Source of the DNA: Gillisia sp. UBA3175
Lineage (GTDB): Bacteria > Bacteroidota > Bacteroidia > Flavobacteriales > Flavobacteriaceae
Direction: 5' to 3'
DNA length: 64,000 nt
Assembly (NCBI GenBank): GCA_002364325.1
Contig: DEXV01000003.1
Span: forward strand, 1,135,907 to 1,199,906
The position numbers and the translations under genes are program-made. The stretch's first letter is position 1; every line of letters begins with the position of its first letter. Below are positions 27,234 through 35,918 of this stretch, in pieces. A model generated the notes under the pieces. That model ran no database searches, was not told where the DNA came from, and saw only the letters and a program-made list of their open reading frames with translations.

Positions 27234-28139
27234 TTAAAAGGTAAATATCTTACCGTCATCGGCTAATTCAACTTCTGGAAATATGCTATTCGCCTCTTCT
27301 TGAAAGCCTTGAATGCCATTATATCGAGTGGAGAAATGCCCGAGGATAAGTTTTCCTACATTTGCCTCCTTCGCTATTAATGCTGCTTGCTTGGCAGTAG
27401 AATGTTTTGTGGGTGCTGCCAGTTCTTCATTCGCTTCCATAAAGGTAGATTCATGATATAAAACTGAAGTATTTGCAATTTGTGGAATAATTGCTGGATA
27501 ATAAGCGGTATCGCTGCAAAAGGCATAGCTTTTTGGAGGGTCTGGATCTTCCGTAACCAATCGGTTCGCAATCTTCTTCCCTTCGTTAGAGATCACATCC
27601 TTCCCCATTTTCACACTTTGATATAAAGAAACATCAATATTGTGATTCAAGGCTTCGTGAATAAGCAATTTCCTAGGTCCTATTTTCTCTTTAAATAGAA
27701 ATCCATTGGTGTAAATTCGGTGGTTTAACGGGATGGTTTCTACAGTGATCTTATCATCTTCAAATAACAGCTCTGGCTCGTTGCTTTCAAGTTCATGGAA
27801 ATACAACGGGTAATTTGTCCAAGATTTAGAAAGCTTTAGCTGAAGCGTGATAATTTGCTTTATTCCCTTTGGTCCATATACATGAAGTTCCGTTTCTCTA
27901 TTTAGCAATCTAAAAGTGGAAATTAATCCCACTAGACCAAAACAGTGATCCCCGTGAAGATGAGATATAAAAATATGTTTTATTCTGGAAAATTTAATTT
28001 TATTCCTTCTTAGTTCTACTTGCGTGCCTTCTCCACAATCTATAAGAAATAAATGTCCATTAATCTGTAAAACCTGTGAAGTTGGATTGGTAAAGGTTCT
28101 TGGGGTAGCGGCATAACAACCTAGTATTGTTAATTTCAT
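27234..28139 (-). CDS. rnz: ribonuclease Z
   Basis: A 301-residue metallo-beta-lactamase fold endonuclease that trims the 3' ends of tRNA precursors. The zinc motif is FISHLHGDHCFGL near residue 58; further ligands are in AFCSDTAYYP near 205, YHESTF near 228 and LILGHFSTRY near 265. The KHSTAKQAALIAKEANVGK segment is also usual. The length matches the short bacterial form. It is the last gene of a run pyrR-pyrB-STAS-like-rnz, but a 165-bp gap with a palindromic repeat separates it from the STAS-like gene, so it may have its own promoter. Confidence 0.95.
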   Translation of the reverse strand: MKLTILGCYAATPRTFTNPTSQVLQINGHLFLIDCGEGTQVELRRNKIKFSRIKHIFISHLHGDHCFGLVGLISTFRLLNRETELHVYGPKGIKQIITLQLKLSKSWTNYPLYFHELESNEPELLFEDDKITVETIPLNHRIYTNGFLFKEKIGPRKLLIHEALNHNIDVSLYQSVKMGKDVISNEGKKIANRLVTEDPDPPKSYAFCSDTAYYPAIIPQIANTSVLYHESTFMEANEELAAPTKHSTAKQAALIAKEANVGKLILGHFSTRYNGIQGFQEEANSIFPEVELADDGKIFTF

Positions 28140-28266
28140 AAGTTTGTTTTTATGGTCTTCCTATAAAACAAATGAGCAACATCAATTTTTAGTTTAATCA
28201 AGAACTTCACGGCAGGCCCACAAGTTATAAATTGGACAATGCTTTTGAAAATTCCAGGCATCCCGA

Positions 28267-28285
28267 TTCCTATCGCGATAGGGAA
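28267..28285. repeat. flavobacterial-type palindromic repeat (TATCGCGATA core)
   Basis: A GC-rich island in an AT-rich gap with a perfect 14-bp palindromic core, CCTATCGCGATAGG (28269-28282), extended to TTCCTATCGCGATAGGGAA. Such an element in an intergenic position looks like a dispersed repeat of Flavobacteriaceae (from memory, similar sequences recur in these genomes). This window has only one copy. Confidence 0.5.
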
Positions 28286-28304
28286 TTAAACCCTCAATAA
28301 GGGA

Positions 28305-28637
28305 TTAGAATCCTAATTCTCTTTCTAACTCTTCCATTTTAATAATATCCTCGGCTTCACCTAGTGTTGGAACTACTATTAATTCGTCTGGGATTACATC
28401 AATAGAATTAGCCGCATTGGCAATAACAAAAGATTTTTTATCTGCCCTGTGAATATTTGAGATCTCCAAAAAAAGCAAGGCATCTTTCAATTCAAATTGC
28501 GTGTTGTCAAGTAGATCTACTATAACATTATCATTGCTATATTCAGAATAATTTTCGGTGATACTTTCAGCAAAATCTACTAAAGTATTGTCGGTATTTT
28601 CAATTATCAAATACTCCTCTTTCTTCGTAATTTTCAT
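28305..28637 (-). CDS. small STAS-like protein
   Basis: A 110-residue soluble protein with an alternating strand-helix pattern: MKITKKEEYLIIENTDNTLV, a helix with YSEYSNDNVIVDLLDN, then DALLFLEISNIHRADKKSFV and DELIVVPTLGEAEDIIKMEE. This fits the STAS (anti-sigma antagonist) fold. Homologues are usually next to rnz and are sometimes wrongly named ribonuclease Z by propagation. It is 25 bp after pyrB on the same strand. There is no obvious conserved phosphorylatable Ser, so a switch function is uncertain. Confidence 0.65.
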   Translation of the reverse strand: MKITKKEEYLIIENTDNTLVDFAESITENYSEYSNDNVIVDLLDNTQFELKDALLFLEISNIHRADKKSFVIANAANSIDVIPDELIVVPTLGEAEDIIKMEELERELGF

Positions 28638-28662
28638 GATATAAATTTATTCTGCTATAAAA

Positions 28663-29592
28663 TTATCGATTTATTTTTGAAGCTAAAAGATAAATTACCG
28701 CCATTCTCACCGCTACACCATTTTGAACCTGTTCTAAAATGATAGCTTGTTTAGAATCGGCTACATCACTGGTAATCTCCACTCCCCTATTAATTGGACC
28801 TGGATGCATCACTATTATTTCTTTATTTAAGGAATCTAAGATCTCTTTATTAAGTCCGAATTGCTGGGTGTATTCTCTTGTGGTTGGAAAATAGCTCATT
28901 TCCATACGCTCGTTCTGTACCCGAAGCATATTGGCAACATCACACCATTCCAAGGCTTTGCGCAAATTGGTTTCTACGCTTACTCCTAAAGATTCAATAT
29001 ATTTTGGGATCAAGGTTTTGGGTCCGCAAACCTTCACTTCAGCTCCTTGTAATTTTAAGGCGAAGATATTAGATAATGCAACTCTACTGTGCATGATATC
29101 TCCAACGATCAATATTTTTTTATTTGCAACTTCACCTAATTTCTCTCGAATGGAATAACTGTCTAAAAGCGCTTGTGTGGGATGTTCATGAGTTCCATCT
29201 CCGGCGTTGATAATGCTTGCATCCACATGTTTAGAAAGGAAAATACCTGCTCCAGGATTTGGGTGTCTCATCACCACCATATCCACTTTCATGGCAAGAA
29301 TATTATTTACGGTGTCTATTAAGGTTTCCCCTTTTTTAACTGAAGATGATGCGGCAGAGAAATTAATAACATCTGCGCTTAATCTTTTTTCAGCAAGTTC
29401 AAAAGAAAGTCTTGTTCTGGTACTATTTTCAAAAAATAGATTGGCAATGGTAATATCACGAAGAGAAGGAACTTTCTTTATTGGCCTATTTATAACCTCT
29501 TTAAAATGATCTGCAGTTTTAAAGATCAGGTCTATATCTTCTTTTTTAAGATATTTAATTCCCAATAAGTGATTTACACTTAATTCGCTCAT
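28663..29592 (-). CDS. pyrB: aspartate carbamoyltransferase catalytic subunit
   Basis: A 309-residue enzyme of pyrimidine synthesis (carbamoyl phosphate plus aspartate). Carbamoyl phosphate motif ENSTRTRLSFELAEKRL is near residue 55, SSVKKGETLIDT near 82, the HPTQALLDSYSI motif near 137 and MHPGPINRGVEI near 265. Length is normal. The start overlaps pyrR by 4 bp, and the regulator and enzyme are therefore translationally linked. The regulatory subunit PyrI is not in the window; the PyrR-linked type lacks it. Confidence 0.97.
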   Translation of the reverse strand: MSELSVNHLLGIKYLKKEDIDLIFKTADHFKEVINRPIKKVPSLRDITIANLFFENSTRTRLSFELAEKRLSADVINFSAASSSVKKGETLIDTVNNILAMKVDMVVMRHPNPGAGIFLSKHVDASIINAGDGTHEHPTQALLDSYSIREKLGEVANKKILIVGDIMHSRVALSNIFALKLQGAEVKVCGPKTLIPKYIESLGVSVETNLRKALEWCDVANMLRVQNERMEMSYFPTTREYTQQFGLNKEILDSLNKEIIVMHPGPINRGVEITSDVADSKQAIILEQVQNGVAVRMAVIYLLASKINR

Positions 29593-30161
29593 TTAGAATC
29601 TGTTTTTTGTTGTTTAGTTTCTGAAGTTGGAAGCAGATATACTGCATCTTCTCCTTGCACTTCTTTCCAATGTACTTTAACCTGTTCATCATTTATTGCA
29701 TCTACTTGCCTTCCATTGTAATCTGGTTGGATTGGTAAATGTCTACTAAATCTTCTATCGATCAACGTAAGTAATTCAATTACATTAGGTCTTCCAAAAG
29801 ACTGAATTGCGGTAAGGGCGGCACGAATACTTCTTCCTGTATATAGTACATCATCCACAAAGATCACCTGCTTGTCCTCTACTATAAAATCTATTTTGGT
29901 TTTATTAGCTTCAAGTAGTTTATCACTTCTTCTGAAATCGTCTCTATAGAAGGTGATATCCAACTGACCATATTCTACGTTATTTATACTATATTCTTCT
30001 TCCAGCAATTGAATGATCCTATTTGCTAAGAATACACCTCTTGGCTGAATACCAATAATCACGGTATTTTTAAAATTAGGATGATTTTCTACCAACTGGC
30101 AAGCCAAACGACGAAGAATAATGTTGATCTCTTTGGAATTAAGCAACACTTTTTGACTCAT
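29589..30161 (-). CDS. pyrR: bifunctional pyr operon regulator / uracil phosphoribosyltransferase PyrR
   Basis: A 190-residue protein with the type I phosphoribosyltransferase fold. The PRPP motif is VIFVDDVLYTGRSIRAAL near residue 95. IIGIQPRGVFLANRI near 37 and DRRFSRHLPIQPDYNGRQV near 135 are typical of PyrR. In Gram-positives it binds pyr mRNA and causes attenuation; in Bacteroidota the mode is less clear. No attenuator-like structure is seen in the short 5' region here. It precedes pyrB with a 4-bp overlap and has a promoter box 26 bases upstream. Confidence 0.93.
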   Translation of the reverse strand: MSQKVLLNSKEINIILRRLACQLVENHPNFKNTVIIGIQPRGVFLANRIIQLLEEEYSINNVEYGQLDITFYRDDFRRSDKLLEANKTKIDFIVEDKQVIFVDDVLYTGRSIRAALTAIQSFGRPNVIELLTLIDRRFSRHLPIQPDYNGRQVDAINDEQVKVHWKEVQGEDAVYLLPTSETKQQKTDSK

Positions 30162-30187
30162 AATAGATACTACTGGAGTTGTGAAAA

Positions 30188-30195
30188 CAAAAGTA
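30188..30195 (-). promoter_or_regulatory. candidate -7 promoter box for pyrR-pyrB
   Basis: The minus strand reads TACTTTTG (TAnnTTTG), with TTAG 19 bases upstream at the -33 position. Confidence 0.45.
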
Positions 30196-30272
30196 AGATT
30201 TTTTTTGATTTAGACTAATAGGATTTGCAATGGTATTTAAAAGGTTTAAATATTTTATTGAAATTATAAAAA

Positions 30273-30313
30273 AAAATCATACTAAAAGAATAACTCCTTC
30301 TAGCATGATTTTT
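30273..30313 (-). terminator. terminator of the ferritin-like gene pair
   Basis: The arms AAAATCAT and ATGATTTT, extended inside by CTA/TAG after one mismatch, enclose about 20 bases. It lies 28 bp beyond the stop of the second ferritin-like gene. Confidence 0.6.
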
Positions 30314-30341
30314 CTTCTTCAAAGCAAATTTAATACATACC

Positions 30342-31157
30342 TCACACAATAAACACACCTGCAATGGCATTAACTTCAGCCATGGTTAACGGCTCATCAA
30401 ATGCCTCAGTTACCGCAGCATCCCCTCCAAAACTTGGGAATTTTCCAGCCAGGTTTATTCCCAATTGAATAGTATTGTCTTCGCCTTCATAAATTCCGCT
30501 AAAAGCAGCAGGAAGCGTGTTTTCTTCAAAGGTAATCCAGCCTTTCTCATCGCGCATTCTACGCACTTGTGAGGCGTGTCTAGCTTCTACAGAATGAATT
30601 TGCAATGCATATTCCAGTAGAACATCGTTATCTATTAAAGCACCAGCTTGGCCCTTATATGCTCTTACTCCAGTATCCTCAAAGCCTTGAGATAGAGCAA
30701 GAAAAGTTGGATAATCTCCAAATGGATTTAAAGCTAGCCCTCCTGGAGCACCAGTAAAATCAAAAGTTGGTTTATCAATTGCATCATCCCCAAGGGCTAA
30801 TAATAGCAAATCTACATGAGAATTTTCATGTCTTAAAATTAGTCCAAAGACATCACGATCATCTGCATCAATTAGTCCTGCTGTATCCATTCCTATTTGG
30901 TAAAACTCCCGCTCAAGGTATTCTAATGTAAGAGCAAAATTTAAAACATCTGTTGGTGATGCTTGAAACATTGCCGATGACATTGACATAGTAGCTGCAG
31001 ATGTTTTTTTACTTGTTGCTGCTAAAGCAAATGGTATAGATGCTTGCGCAAAATTTTTCCCTGCATTTGTTATCTGATTTAAGGAATCTCTTCTTGAACC
31101 TTTGGTTTCCAAAAGTTGGTTATCTGAGAGATTTTCTAAAAATTTTATAATATTCAT
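30342..31157 (-). CDS. ferritin-like domain protein (second of a pair)
   Basis: A 271-residue protein. The four-helix region (about 65-230) carries likely diiron ligands: LEYLEREFYQIG (Glu), LRHENSHVDLLLLALG (Glu, His), and LQIHSVEARHASQVRRM (Glu, His). The long Gly/Pro-rich insert DFTGAPGGLALNPFGDYPT is typical of this ferritin_2-like family. The N-terminus has a twin arginine (GSRRDSLNQI) and a weak hydrophobic stretch (ASIPFALAATS), so export by Tat is possible. It lies 28 bp after its paralogue on the same strand. Proteins of this type are linked to desiccation or oxidative stress, but the function is not established. Confidence 0.85.
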   Translation of the reverse strand: MNIIKFLENLSDNQLLETKGSRRDSLNQITNAGKNFAQASIPFALAATSKKTSAATMSMSSAMFQASPTDVLNFALTLEYLEREFYQIGMDTAGLIDADDRDVFGLILRHENSHVDLLLLALGDDAIDKPTFDFTGAPGGLALNPFGDYPTFLALSQGFEDTGVRAYKGQAGALIDNDVLLEYALQIHSVEARHASQVRRMRDEKGWITFEENTLPAAFSGIYEGEDNTIQLGINLAGKFPSFGGDAAVTEAFDEPLTMAEVNAIAGVFIV

Positions 31158-31185
31158 AATATTTGTTTTTTAGATTAGTATTTAA

Positions 31186-31971
31186 TTATGCAGTTGGTAA
31201 ATTATTGGCTATGATCTTTGTTTCAAGAAAGCCAGTTGCAGCAACAGCAGCCAGAACATCTCTAGGTGCAACCGCTTTATCGTAAGCTATACCTGTACCA
31301 AGTAGATCTACTAAGACATCGTCGCCTGCAAAATAGGTTGTCCCAGGTCTAATAAGATCTCTAATTGCAGCAGCATGTCTTGCTTCTACCGAAACTATTT
31401 TACCTGCAAGCAATAAATAATCTGCGCTTTCCAATAATTTTCCTGCACCGTTATATGCGGAAACTCCTGTATCCTCCAAGATTTGAGATACTGTTAAAAC
31501 ATTATCCCTGCTGCCAAAATCTACACTACTAAAATTAAATTCCAAATCAGGTGCTATTCTCCCAGGAGATGCAATAGAATTTAAAGCTGTTTTTAAGAAA
31601 TCTCTATGGATAACTTCATGATACCAGAGATCTGTAAGAATTTGTTTTTCTTTAGCATCGGTTATGCCCTCATAATAGGATCCATTAATTACTGCAGTAT
31701 AAAAAGCAGCTTCAAGTTGCTCTAAAATATAAGCATAATTTAGAATGGCTAAATCACCAGTTCCCAGATTAAAAACTCTTTTGTTGTCTACACCTTTGGC
31801 GTCTAGAGCATTAATTTCTTCATCGGTGATGCCATCTTCCTCACAAGAATAGAGGAAAAGACTTGAGCCTACTACAGCCAGTCCTCCAATTTTGAGAAAT
31901 TGTCTTCTCGAATTCATTTTTCCTTCGCGTCCGTCATGAAATGATTGGACATTAATCATTGGTTTTTTCAT
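31186..31971 (-). CDS. ferritin-like domain lipoprotein with twin-arginine signal (first of a pair)
   Basis: A 261-residue protein. The N-terminus has the clear Tat motif NSRRQFLKIGG followed by LAVVGSSLFLYSC, which looks like a lipobox, so it may be a Tat-exported lipoprotein. The ATG at 31971 was kept; an internal ATG at 31917 (MNSRRQFLK) would give a classical signal and could be the true start. Diiron ligands are expected in YILEQLEAAFYTA, WYHEVIHRDFLKTAL and VSVEARHAAAIRDL. The paralogue follows in 28 bp. The 365-bp upstream region separates it from a divergent MFS gene. Confidence 0.85.
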   Translation of the reverse strand: MKKPMINVQSFHDGREGKMNSRRQFLKIGGLAVVGSSLFLYSCEEDGITDEEINALDAKGVDNKRVFNLGTGDLAILNYAYILEQLEAAFYTAVINGSYYEGITDAKEKQILTDLWYHEVIHRDFLKTALNSIASPGRIAPDLEFNFSSVDFGSRDNVLTVSQILEDTGVSAYNGAGKLLESADYLLLAGKIVSVEARHAAAIRDLIRPGTTYFAGDDVLVDLLGTGIAYDKAVAPRDVLAAVAATGFLETKIIANNLPTA

Positions 31972-32336
31972 AATTAATAATTTTAAATTAATAATGTTAA
32001 ACCACGATAAGTAGGTAATCTTTATTCAGATATTTTGGTTAAGTATATATGAAAATTAAGGGCAATTTTAAATAAAAAGTAGAATATTAAAAGAAGGGGA
32101 TTTAATATTCTCACTATAACCCGAGGGGAGATTACATTCAATTTACGTAAGAACAGCTTATTCGGTTTTAAATAGTTTGTTAATTATCAATGAATTAACT
32201 TAAAAACGTCAAGTATTAACTAATTAATGGGAATTTCAAGTGAGGTTTTGAAAATGAAATATTTGATAGTTTATGTATCTTCCCTCTCTGTAATTAAATT
32301 TTATAATTAAGTATAACTCATTAGTTAAATCACTTC
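31972..32336. other. divergent intergenic region, 365 bp
   Basis: AT-rich gap between the ferritin-like pair (minus) and the MFS gene (plus). It holds an inverted repeat TTAATT-N7-AATTAA near 32180 and a short G/C island near 32140 (ACCCGAGGGGAG). No convincing TAnnTTTG box, RNA gene or coding frame was found. Confidence 0.5.
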
Positions 32337-33515
32337 ATGAAAAATAATCGAGTTATAATTTTCATAATTGTTTTAGCACAATTCTGTTGCACTTCCCTCT
32401 GGTTTGCTAATAATGCAATTCTACCAGATTTGATTAAAAATTTTAATTTGGCCGAAAATGCGCTGCCGCATTTCACTTCCGCAGTTCAATTTGGATTTAT
32501 TATTGGAACTTTATTATTTGCCCTATTATCCATTGCAGATCGGTTTTCGCCATCACAAGTGTTTTTTGTAAGCGCTATAGTAGCGGCCTTTGCCAACTTA
32601 TGTAGCATTGTAGAAAGCAACAATTTTATGAGTCTTCTCACTATTAGGTTTATAACAGGATTCTTTTTGGCGGGTATTTATCCGGTTGGAATGAAGATAG
32701 CAGCAGACTATAGAAATAAGGGTTTAGGTAAAGCACTTGGTTTTTTAGTTGGAGCCTTGGTATTAGGAACCGCATTTCCACATTTATTAAATGTTTCCTA
32801 TTATACCTTGAATTGGAAATGGGTGATAATTATCACGTCTTTAATAGCCGTGCTTGGTGGATTTTTTATACTAATTTTAGTTCCGGATGGTCCCTTTAGA
32901 AAGAGAAATTTTGCACCTAAAACTACTTCCATAAAAAACCTATTTAAAAACAGGGTTTTAAGAAATGCTGCATTTGGTTATTTTGGACACATGTGGGAGT
33001 TATATGCATTTTGGGCATTTATACCAATAATCATAGCTAACTATTCAAAAATGAATCCTGAAGCAGATCTAAATATCTCACTGCTTTCCTTTATAATTAT
33101 TGCAATTGGGAGTATTTCCTGTGTTCTGGGAGGCTATTTATCCAAGTGCTTTGGCGAAAAGCAAGTGGCCCGCATCTCATTATTAATATCTGGCTGTTGC
33201 TGTTTGCTTTCACCTTTTGTCTTTACTATTGCAACAGCACCAATTTTTATAGCCTTCTTGCTAATTTGGGGAATGGCCGTTGTTGCAGATTCTCCCTTGT
33301 TTTCTACACTTGTTGCACAAGATGCTCCAGCCGAATCTAAGGCCACTGCGCTTACTATTGTAAATTGTATTGGTTTTGCAGTTACCATTATTAGCATTCA
33401 ATTAATCTCTGTATTTAGTAATTATATAAAGGCCGAATATTTATTTACAATATTAGCTTTAGGGCCATTAGTTGGATTGATGTTTTTATTTAGTAAAAAA
33501 CAACGACATTCTTAA
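32337..33515 (+). CDS. MFS transporter
   Basis: A 392-residue inner-membrane protein with about 12 hydrophobic segments of the major facilitator superfamily. It opens VIIFIIVLAQFCCTSLWFANN; the cytoplasmic loop after helix 2 contains ADRFSPSQVF, and helices 4-5 contain GIYPVGMKIAADYRNKGLGKALG (family motif A region). Nearest types by eye are cyanate or small-molecule permeases; the substrate is unknown. It stands upstream of a small unknown gene and the MEMO-like gene, but a 76-bp gap and no overlap make the operon uncertain. Confidence 0.88.
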   Translation: MKNNRVIIFIIVLAQFCCTSLWFANNAILPDLIKNFNLAENALPHFTSAVQFGFIIGTLLFALLSIADRFSPSQVFFVSAIVAAFANLCSIVESNNFMSLLTIRFITGFFLAGIYPVGMKIAADYRNKGLGKALGFLVGALVLGTAFPHLLNVSYYTLNWKWVIIITSLIAVLGGFFILILVPDGPFRKRNFAPKTTSIKNLFKNRVLRNAAFGYFGHMWELYAFWAFIPIIIANYSKMNPEADLNISLLSFIIIAIGSISCVLGGYLSKCFGEKQVARISLLISGCCCLLSPFVFTIATAPIFIAFLLIWGMAVVADSPLFSTLVAQDAPAESKATALTIVNCIGFAVTIISIQLISVFSNYIKAEYLFTILALGPLVGLMFLFSKKQRHS

Positions 33516-33591
33516 AATCATTCAATTTAAAAATGCTTCTTAACAACATAAATTTAAATACTTACTTTGCTATTCAGTAAAATTAGATCCT

Positions 33592-34065
33592 ATGAAGATT
33601 GCCAGTGTAAAAGAATTAAAAGATGAACTTAAACATCGGTCTAAGGAAGAACTTCTAGAATATTGTTTACAGCTTTCTAAATTCAAAAAAGAAAATAAAG
33701 AACTACTCACCTATTTGCTATTTGATGCTGCCGATGAGGAGGAATATATTAGACAGATCAAGGCAGACATCGAAATGCAGTTTAAGGAGATCAACACTAA
33801 GAATTTTTATTTGATAAAAAAGAGTGTTAGAAAAATCCTTAAAACAATTAAAAAATACATAAGGTATTCTAAAAAGAAAGAGACAGAAGTAGAGTTATTG
33901 CTTTTCTTTTGCCTGGAATTGTCTAGCCTAAAACCATCTATAAAACGAAATACTACTCTTCTAAATCTTTACACCAGGCAGCTGAATATGGCTAAAAAAG
34001 CAATTAGCTTATTGCATGAAGATCTGCAATATGATTACGAATTAGAACTTGAAAATCTCTTATAA
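33592..34065 (+). CDS. small helical protein of unknown function
   Basis: A 157-residue, highly charged, mostly helical protein. It begins MKIASVKELKDELKHRSKEE, and the basic middle KKSVRKILKTIKKYIRYSKKKETE suggests nucleic acid or phospholipid contact. There is no membrane helix or signal peptide. It belongs to no family I can name; similar short proteins (often starting with ELKxELKxRSxEEL) occur in other Bacteroidota, from memory. Its stop TAA is followed directly by the ATG of the MEMO-like gene, so the two are probably translationally coupled. Confidence 0.65.
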   Translation: MKIASVKELKDELKHRSKEELLEYCLQLSKFKKENKELLTYLLFDAADEEEYIRQIKADIEMQFKEINTKNFYLIKKSVRKILKTIKKYIRYSKKKETEVELLLFFCLELSSLKPSIKRNTTLLNLYTRQLNMAKKAISLLHEDLQYDYELELENLL

Positions 34066-35160
34066 ATGAAAACAGCTTCAGTAAATATTTTTTTTATAAT
34101 TCTCTCTCTTGTAACTACTTTTTGTGGGCGTGCCCAAGACTCTTTAAATCTCACTTCAGTTAAAACTGAAGCTAAAATAAGGCAGTTAGAAGACACTATT
34201 GGCTTTCCTCAGTATAAATGGCAGTTAGATAGTATTCTGAATAGGATGGATCCCGAAGATAAATTAATTTCAGGTGAAATTAGCAAAGCTGTTATTTGCC
34301 CACATGATGATTATTCTTATGCTGCGGGCCTTTATAAAAAAACTCTTGCCAGTATAAAAGCAAAAACCATTGTATTGATAGGTGTTGCGCATAGGGCAAG
34401 AAATTTTGATTTGAAGGACAAACTCATTTTTGGTTCTTATGACGAATGGAAAAGCGCCAATGGTACGGTTAAAATATCTCCTTTAAGAAATGAACTTATT
34501 AAGAGAATACCTAAAGACAGTTACATAGTTCATAATGAAATGATACAATTGGAACATTCGCTAGAAGCTATTGTGCCTTTTTTGCAGAATTCCAATCCAG
34601 ACGTAGAGATAGTACCTATTTTAATTCCTTATAATTCATTCAATTCTTTGGATTTATATTCAGATCAAATTGCTGAAGCCTTGTGCGGATTAATGGAGGT
34701 TTATAATTTGGAATTTGGAAAGGACCTGGCCATAGTAATTTCTAGTGATGCTATCCATTATGGAGATGAAGATTGGGGAAGCTCCAATTTAGCACCTTTT
34801 GGCACCGACAGTACAGGAACAGCAAAAGCTTATAAAAAGGATCAGCAACTTATTGCAAAGTATCTAACACAAGAAATTTCTACTAAAAAAATTAAAAATT
34901 TTAATAAAGAAACAGTTAATGAGAATAATTACATGCAATATAATTGGACTTGGTGTGGGAGATATTCTATTCCGTTTGGATTGCTTATGGCAAATAAACT
35001 TAATTTAAAACTTAACAATATTCCATTAGTAGGTGAAAAAGTAGATTATAGATCTAGTTTCCTTAGCAAGCATATCGAGGTAAAAGACCTTGGCATGGGC
35101 ATCACTGCTAATTCCTCCCATAGACATTGGGTGGGATATGCCGGAATAAAATACAGATAA
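34066..35160 (+). CDS. exported MEMO-family protein (AmmeMemoRadiSam protein B-like)
   Basis: A 364-residue protein with a signal peptide (about residues 1-24, ending CGRAQ). The MEMO domain shows VICPHDDYSYAAGLYKK near 82, IVLIGVAHRARNFDL near 105, LEHSLEAIVPFLQNSN near 165, IVISSDAIHYG near 225 and WTWCGRYSIPFGLLMAN near 295. The metal ligands of the family (His, His, Cys) are preserved. MEMO proteins often sit beside a radical SAM enzyme and an AMMECR1 gene, but neither is nearby. The signal peptide and helical partner upstream are unusual for the family. Confidence 0.85.
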   Translation: MKTASVNIFFIILSLVTTFCGRAQDSLNLTSVKTEAKIRQLEDTIGFPQYKWQLDSILNRMDPEDKLISGEISKAVICPHDDYSYAAGLYKKTLASIKAKTIVLIGVAHRARNFDLKDKLIFGSYDEWKSANGTVKISPLRNELIKRIPKDSYIVHNEMIQLEHSLEAIVPFLQNSNPDVEIVPILIPYNSFNSLDLYSDQIAEALCGLMEVYNLEFGKDLAIVISSDAIHYGDEDWGSSNLAPFGTDSTGTAKAYKKDQQLIAKYLTQEISTKKIKNFNKETVNENNYMQYNWTWCGRYSIPFGLLMANKLNLKLNNIPLVGEKVDYRSSFLSKHIEVKDLGMGITANSSHRHWVGYAGIKYR

Positions 35161-35269
35161 ACTAAACTGAAATAGTAGTATTTTTGAAATCGAATTAAGG
35201 AGTATAATATTATTTTATATCTTCAAATCCCCAAATAAACTTTACTACAACAATCTTATTATATATTAA

Positions 35270-35686
35270 ATGAAGAAAAAATTGAACTGTATATTGTTGA
35301 TAGATGATGATCTGCCTACCAATTTTATAAATGAAAGAGTTCTTCGAAAGATGGATTGTTCAGAAAAAATAAAGTCAGTTCAAGGAGGTTTTGAAGCTTT
35401 ATCTTATTTAAAATCTGCAGATAAAGAGGATGTTGCCCAACCTGAATTAATTTTTCTAGATATTAATATGCCAGGAATGAATGGATGGGAATTTCTTGAA
35501 GAATTCACCAAATTAGAAACCGACCTAAAAAGCAAGGTTATTGTTGTTATGCTTACTACTTCACTTAATCCAGACGAAAAAGATAAAGCAGATAAAATTC
35601 CGCAAATATCTGGTTTCTTAAATAAACCTTTATTAGTTGAAGGCATAGATCAACTACTAAAAAAGCACTTTCCTGAACATATTTAG
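35270..35686 (+). CDS. single-domain response regulator
   Basis: A 138-residue CheY-like receiver domain without an output domain. The acidic pocket is LLIDDDLPTNF near residue 10, the phosphorylated Asp is in LIFLDINMPGMNGWEFL near residue 63, the Thr in VVVMLTTSLNPDE near 95, and the Lys in GFLNKPLLVEGI near 120. Bacteroidota have many of these, often downstream of a histidine kinase; no kinase gene is nearby here. A remnant of a second receiver gene follows it, suggesting a former tandem pair. Confidence 0.9.
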   Translation: MKKKLNCILLIDDDLPTNFINERVLRKMDCSEKIKSVQGGFEALSYLKSADKEDVAQPELIFLDINMPGMNGWEFLEEFTKLETDLKSKVIVVMLTTSLNPDEKDKADKIPQISGFLNKPLLVEGIDQLLKKHFPEHI

Positions 35687-35725
35687 TCCAATAAATATCG
35701 GTTTTAAACAAGGCCATTTTTTTAA

Positions 35726-35893
35726 ATTATATTTCATAAAACCGATAAAAAGATCACTATTTATATAATAACCAGCTCTATCGATCCTACCGATATTGAA
35801 AGATCTAAAGAATATAACAATGTAAATAATTATCTTGTAAAACCCATAACGCTAGAAATTCTAAAGAAACTAATGACTCAAGAAGAGGAATAA
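35726..35893 (+). pseudogene. C-terminal remnant of a second response regulator
   Basis: The frame is open from 35726 to TAA at 35891. It encodes YIITSSIDPTDIERSKEY and NNVNNYLVKPITLEILKKLM, the beta4-alpha4-beta5-alpha5 end of a receiver domain. The Thr/Ser of TSS and the conserved Lys-Pro are there. The first two-thirds, including the phosphorylated Asp, is missing, and there is no plausible start codon. It lies 40 bp after an intact receiver gene on the same strand. Confidence 0.7.
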
Positions 35894-35918
35894 GAAATTT
35901 TAAATCATTGCATAAATA

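Noticed and set aside
32323..32338. 15-bp identity (TAAATCACTTCATGA) before the MFS gene and before the hydrolase gene at 48045
   Set aside because: Two copies only, spanning start codons in AT-rich sequence; no third copy was seen, so chance is the simplest reading.
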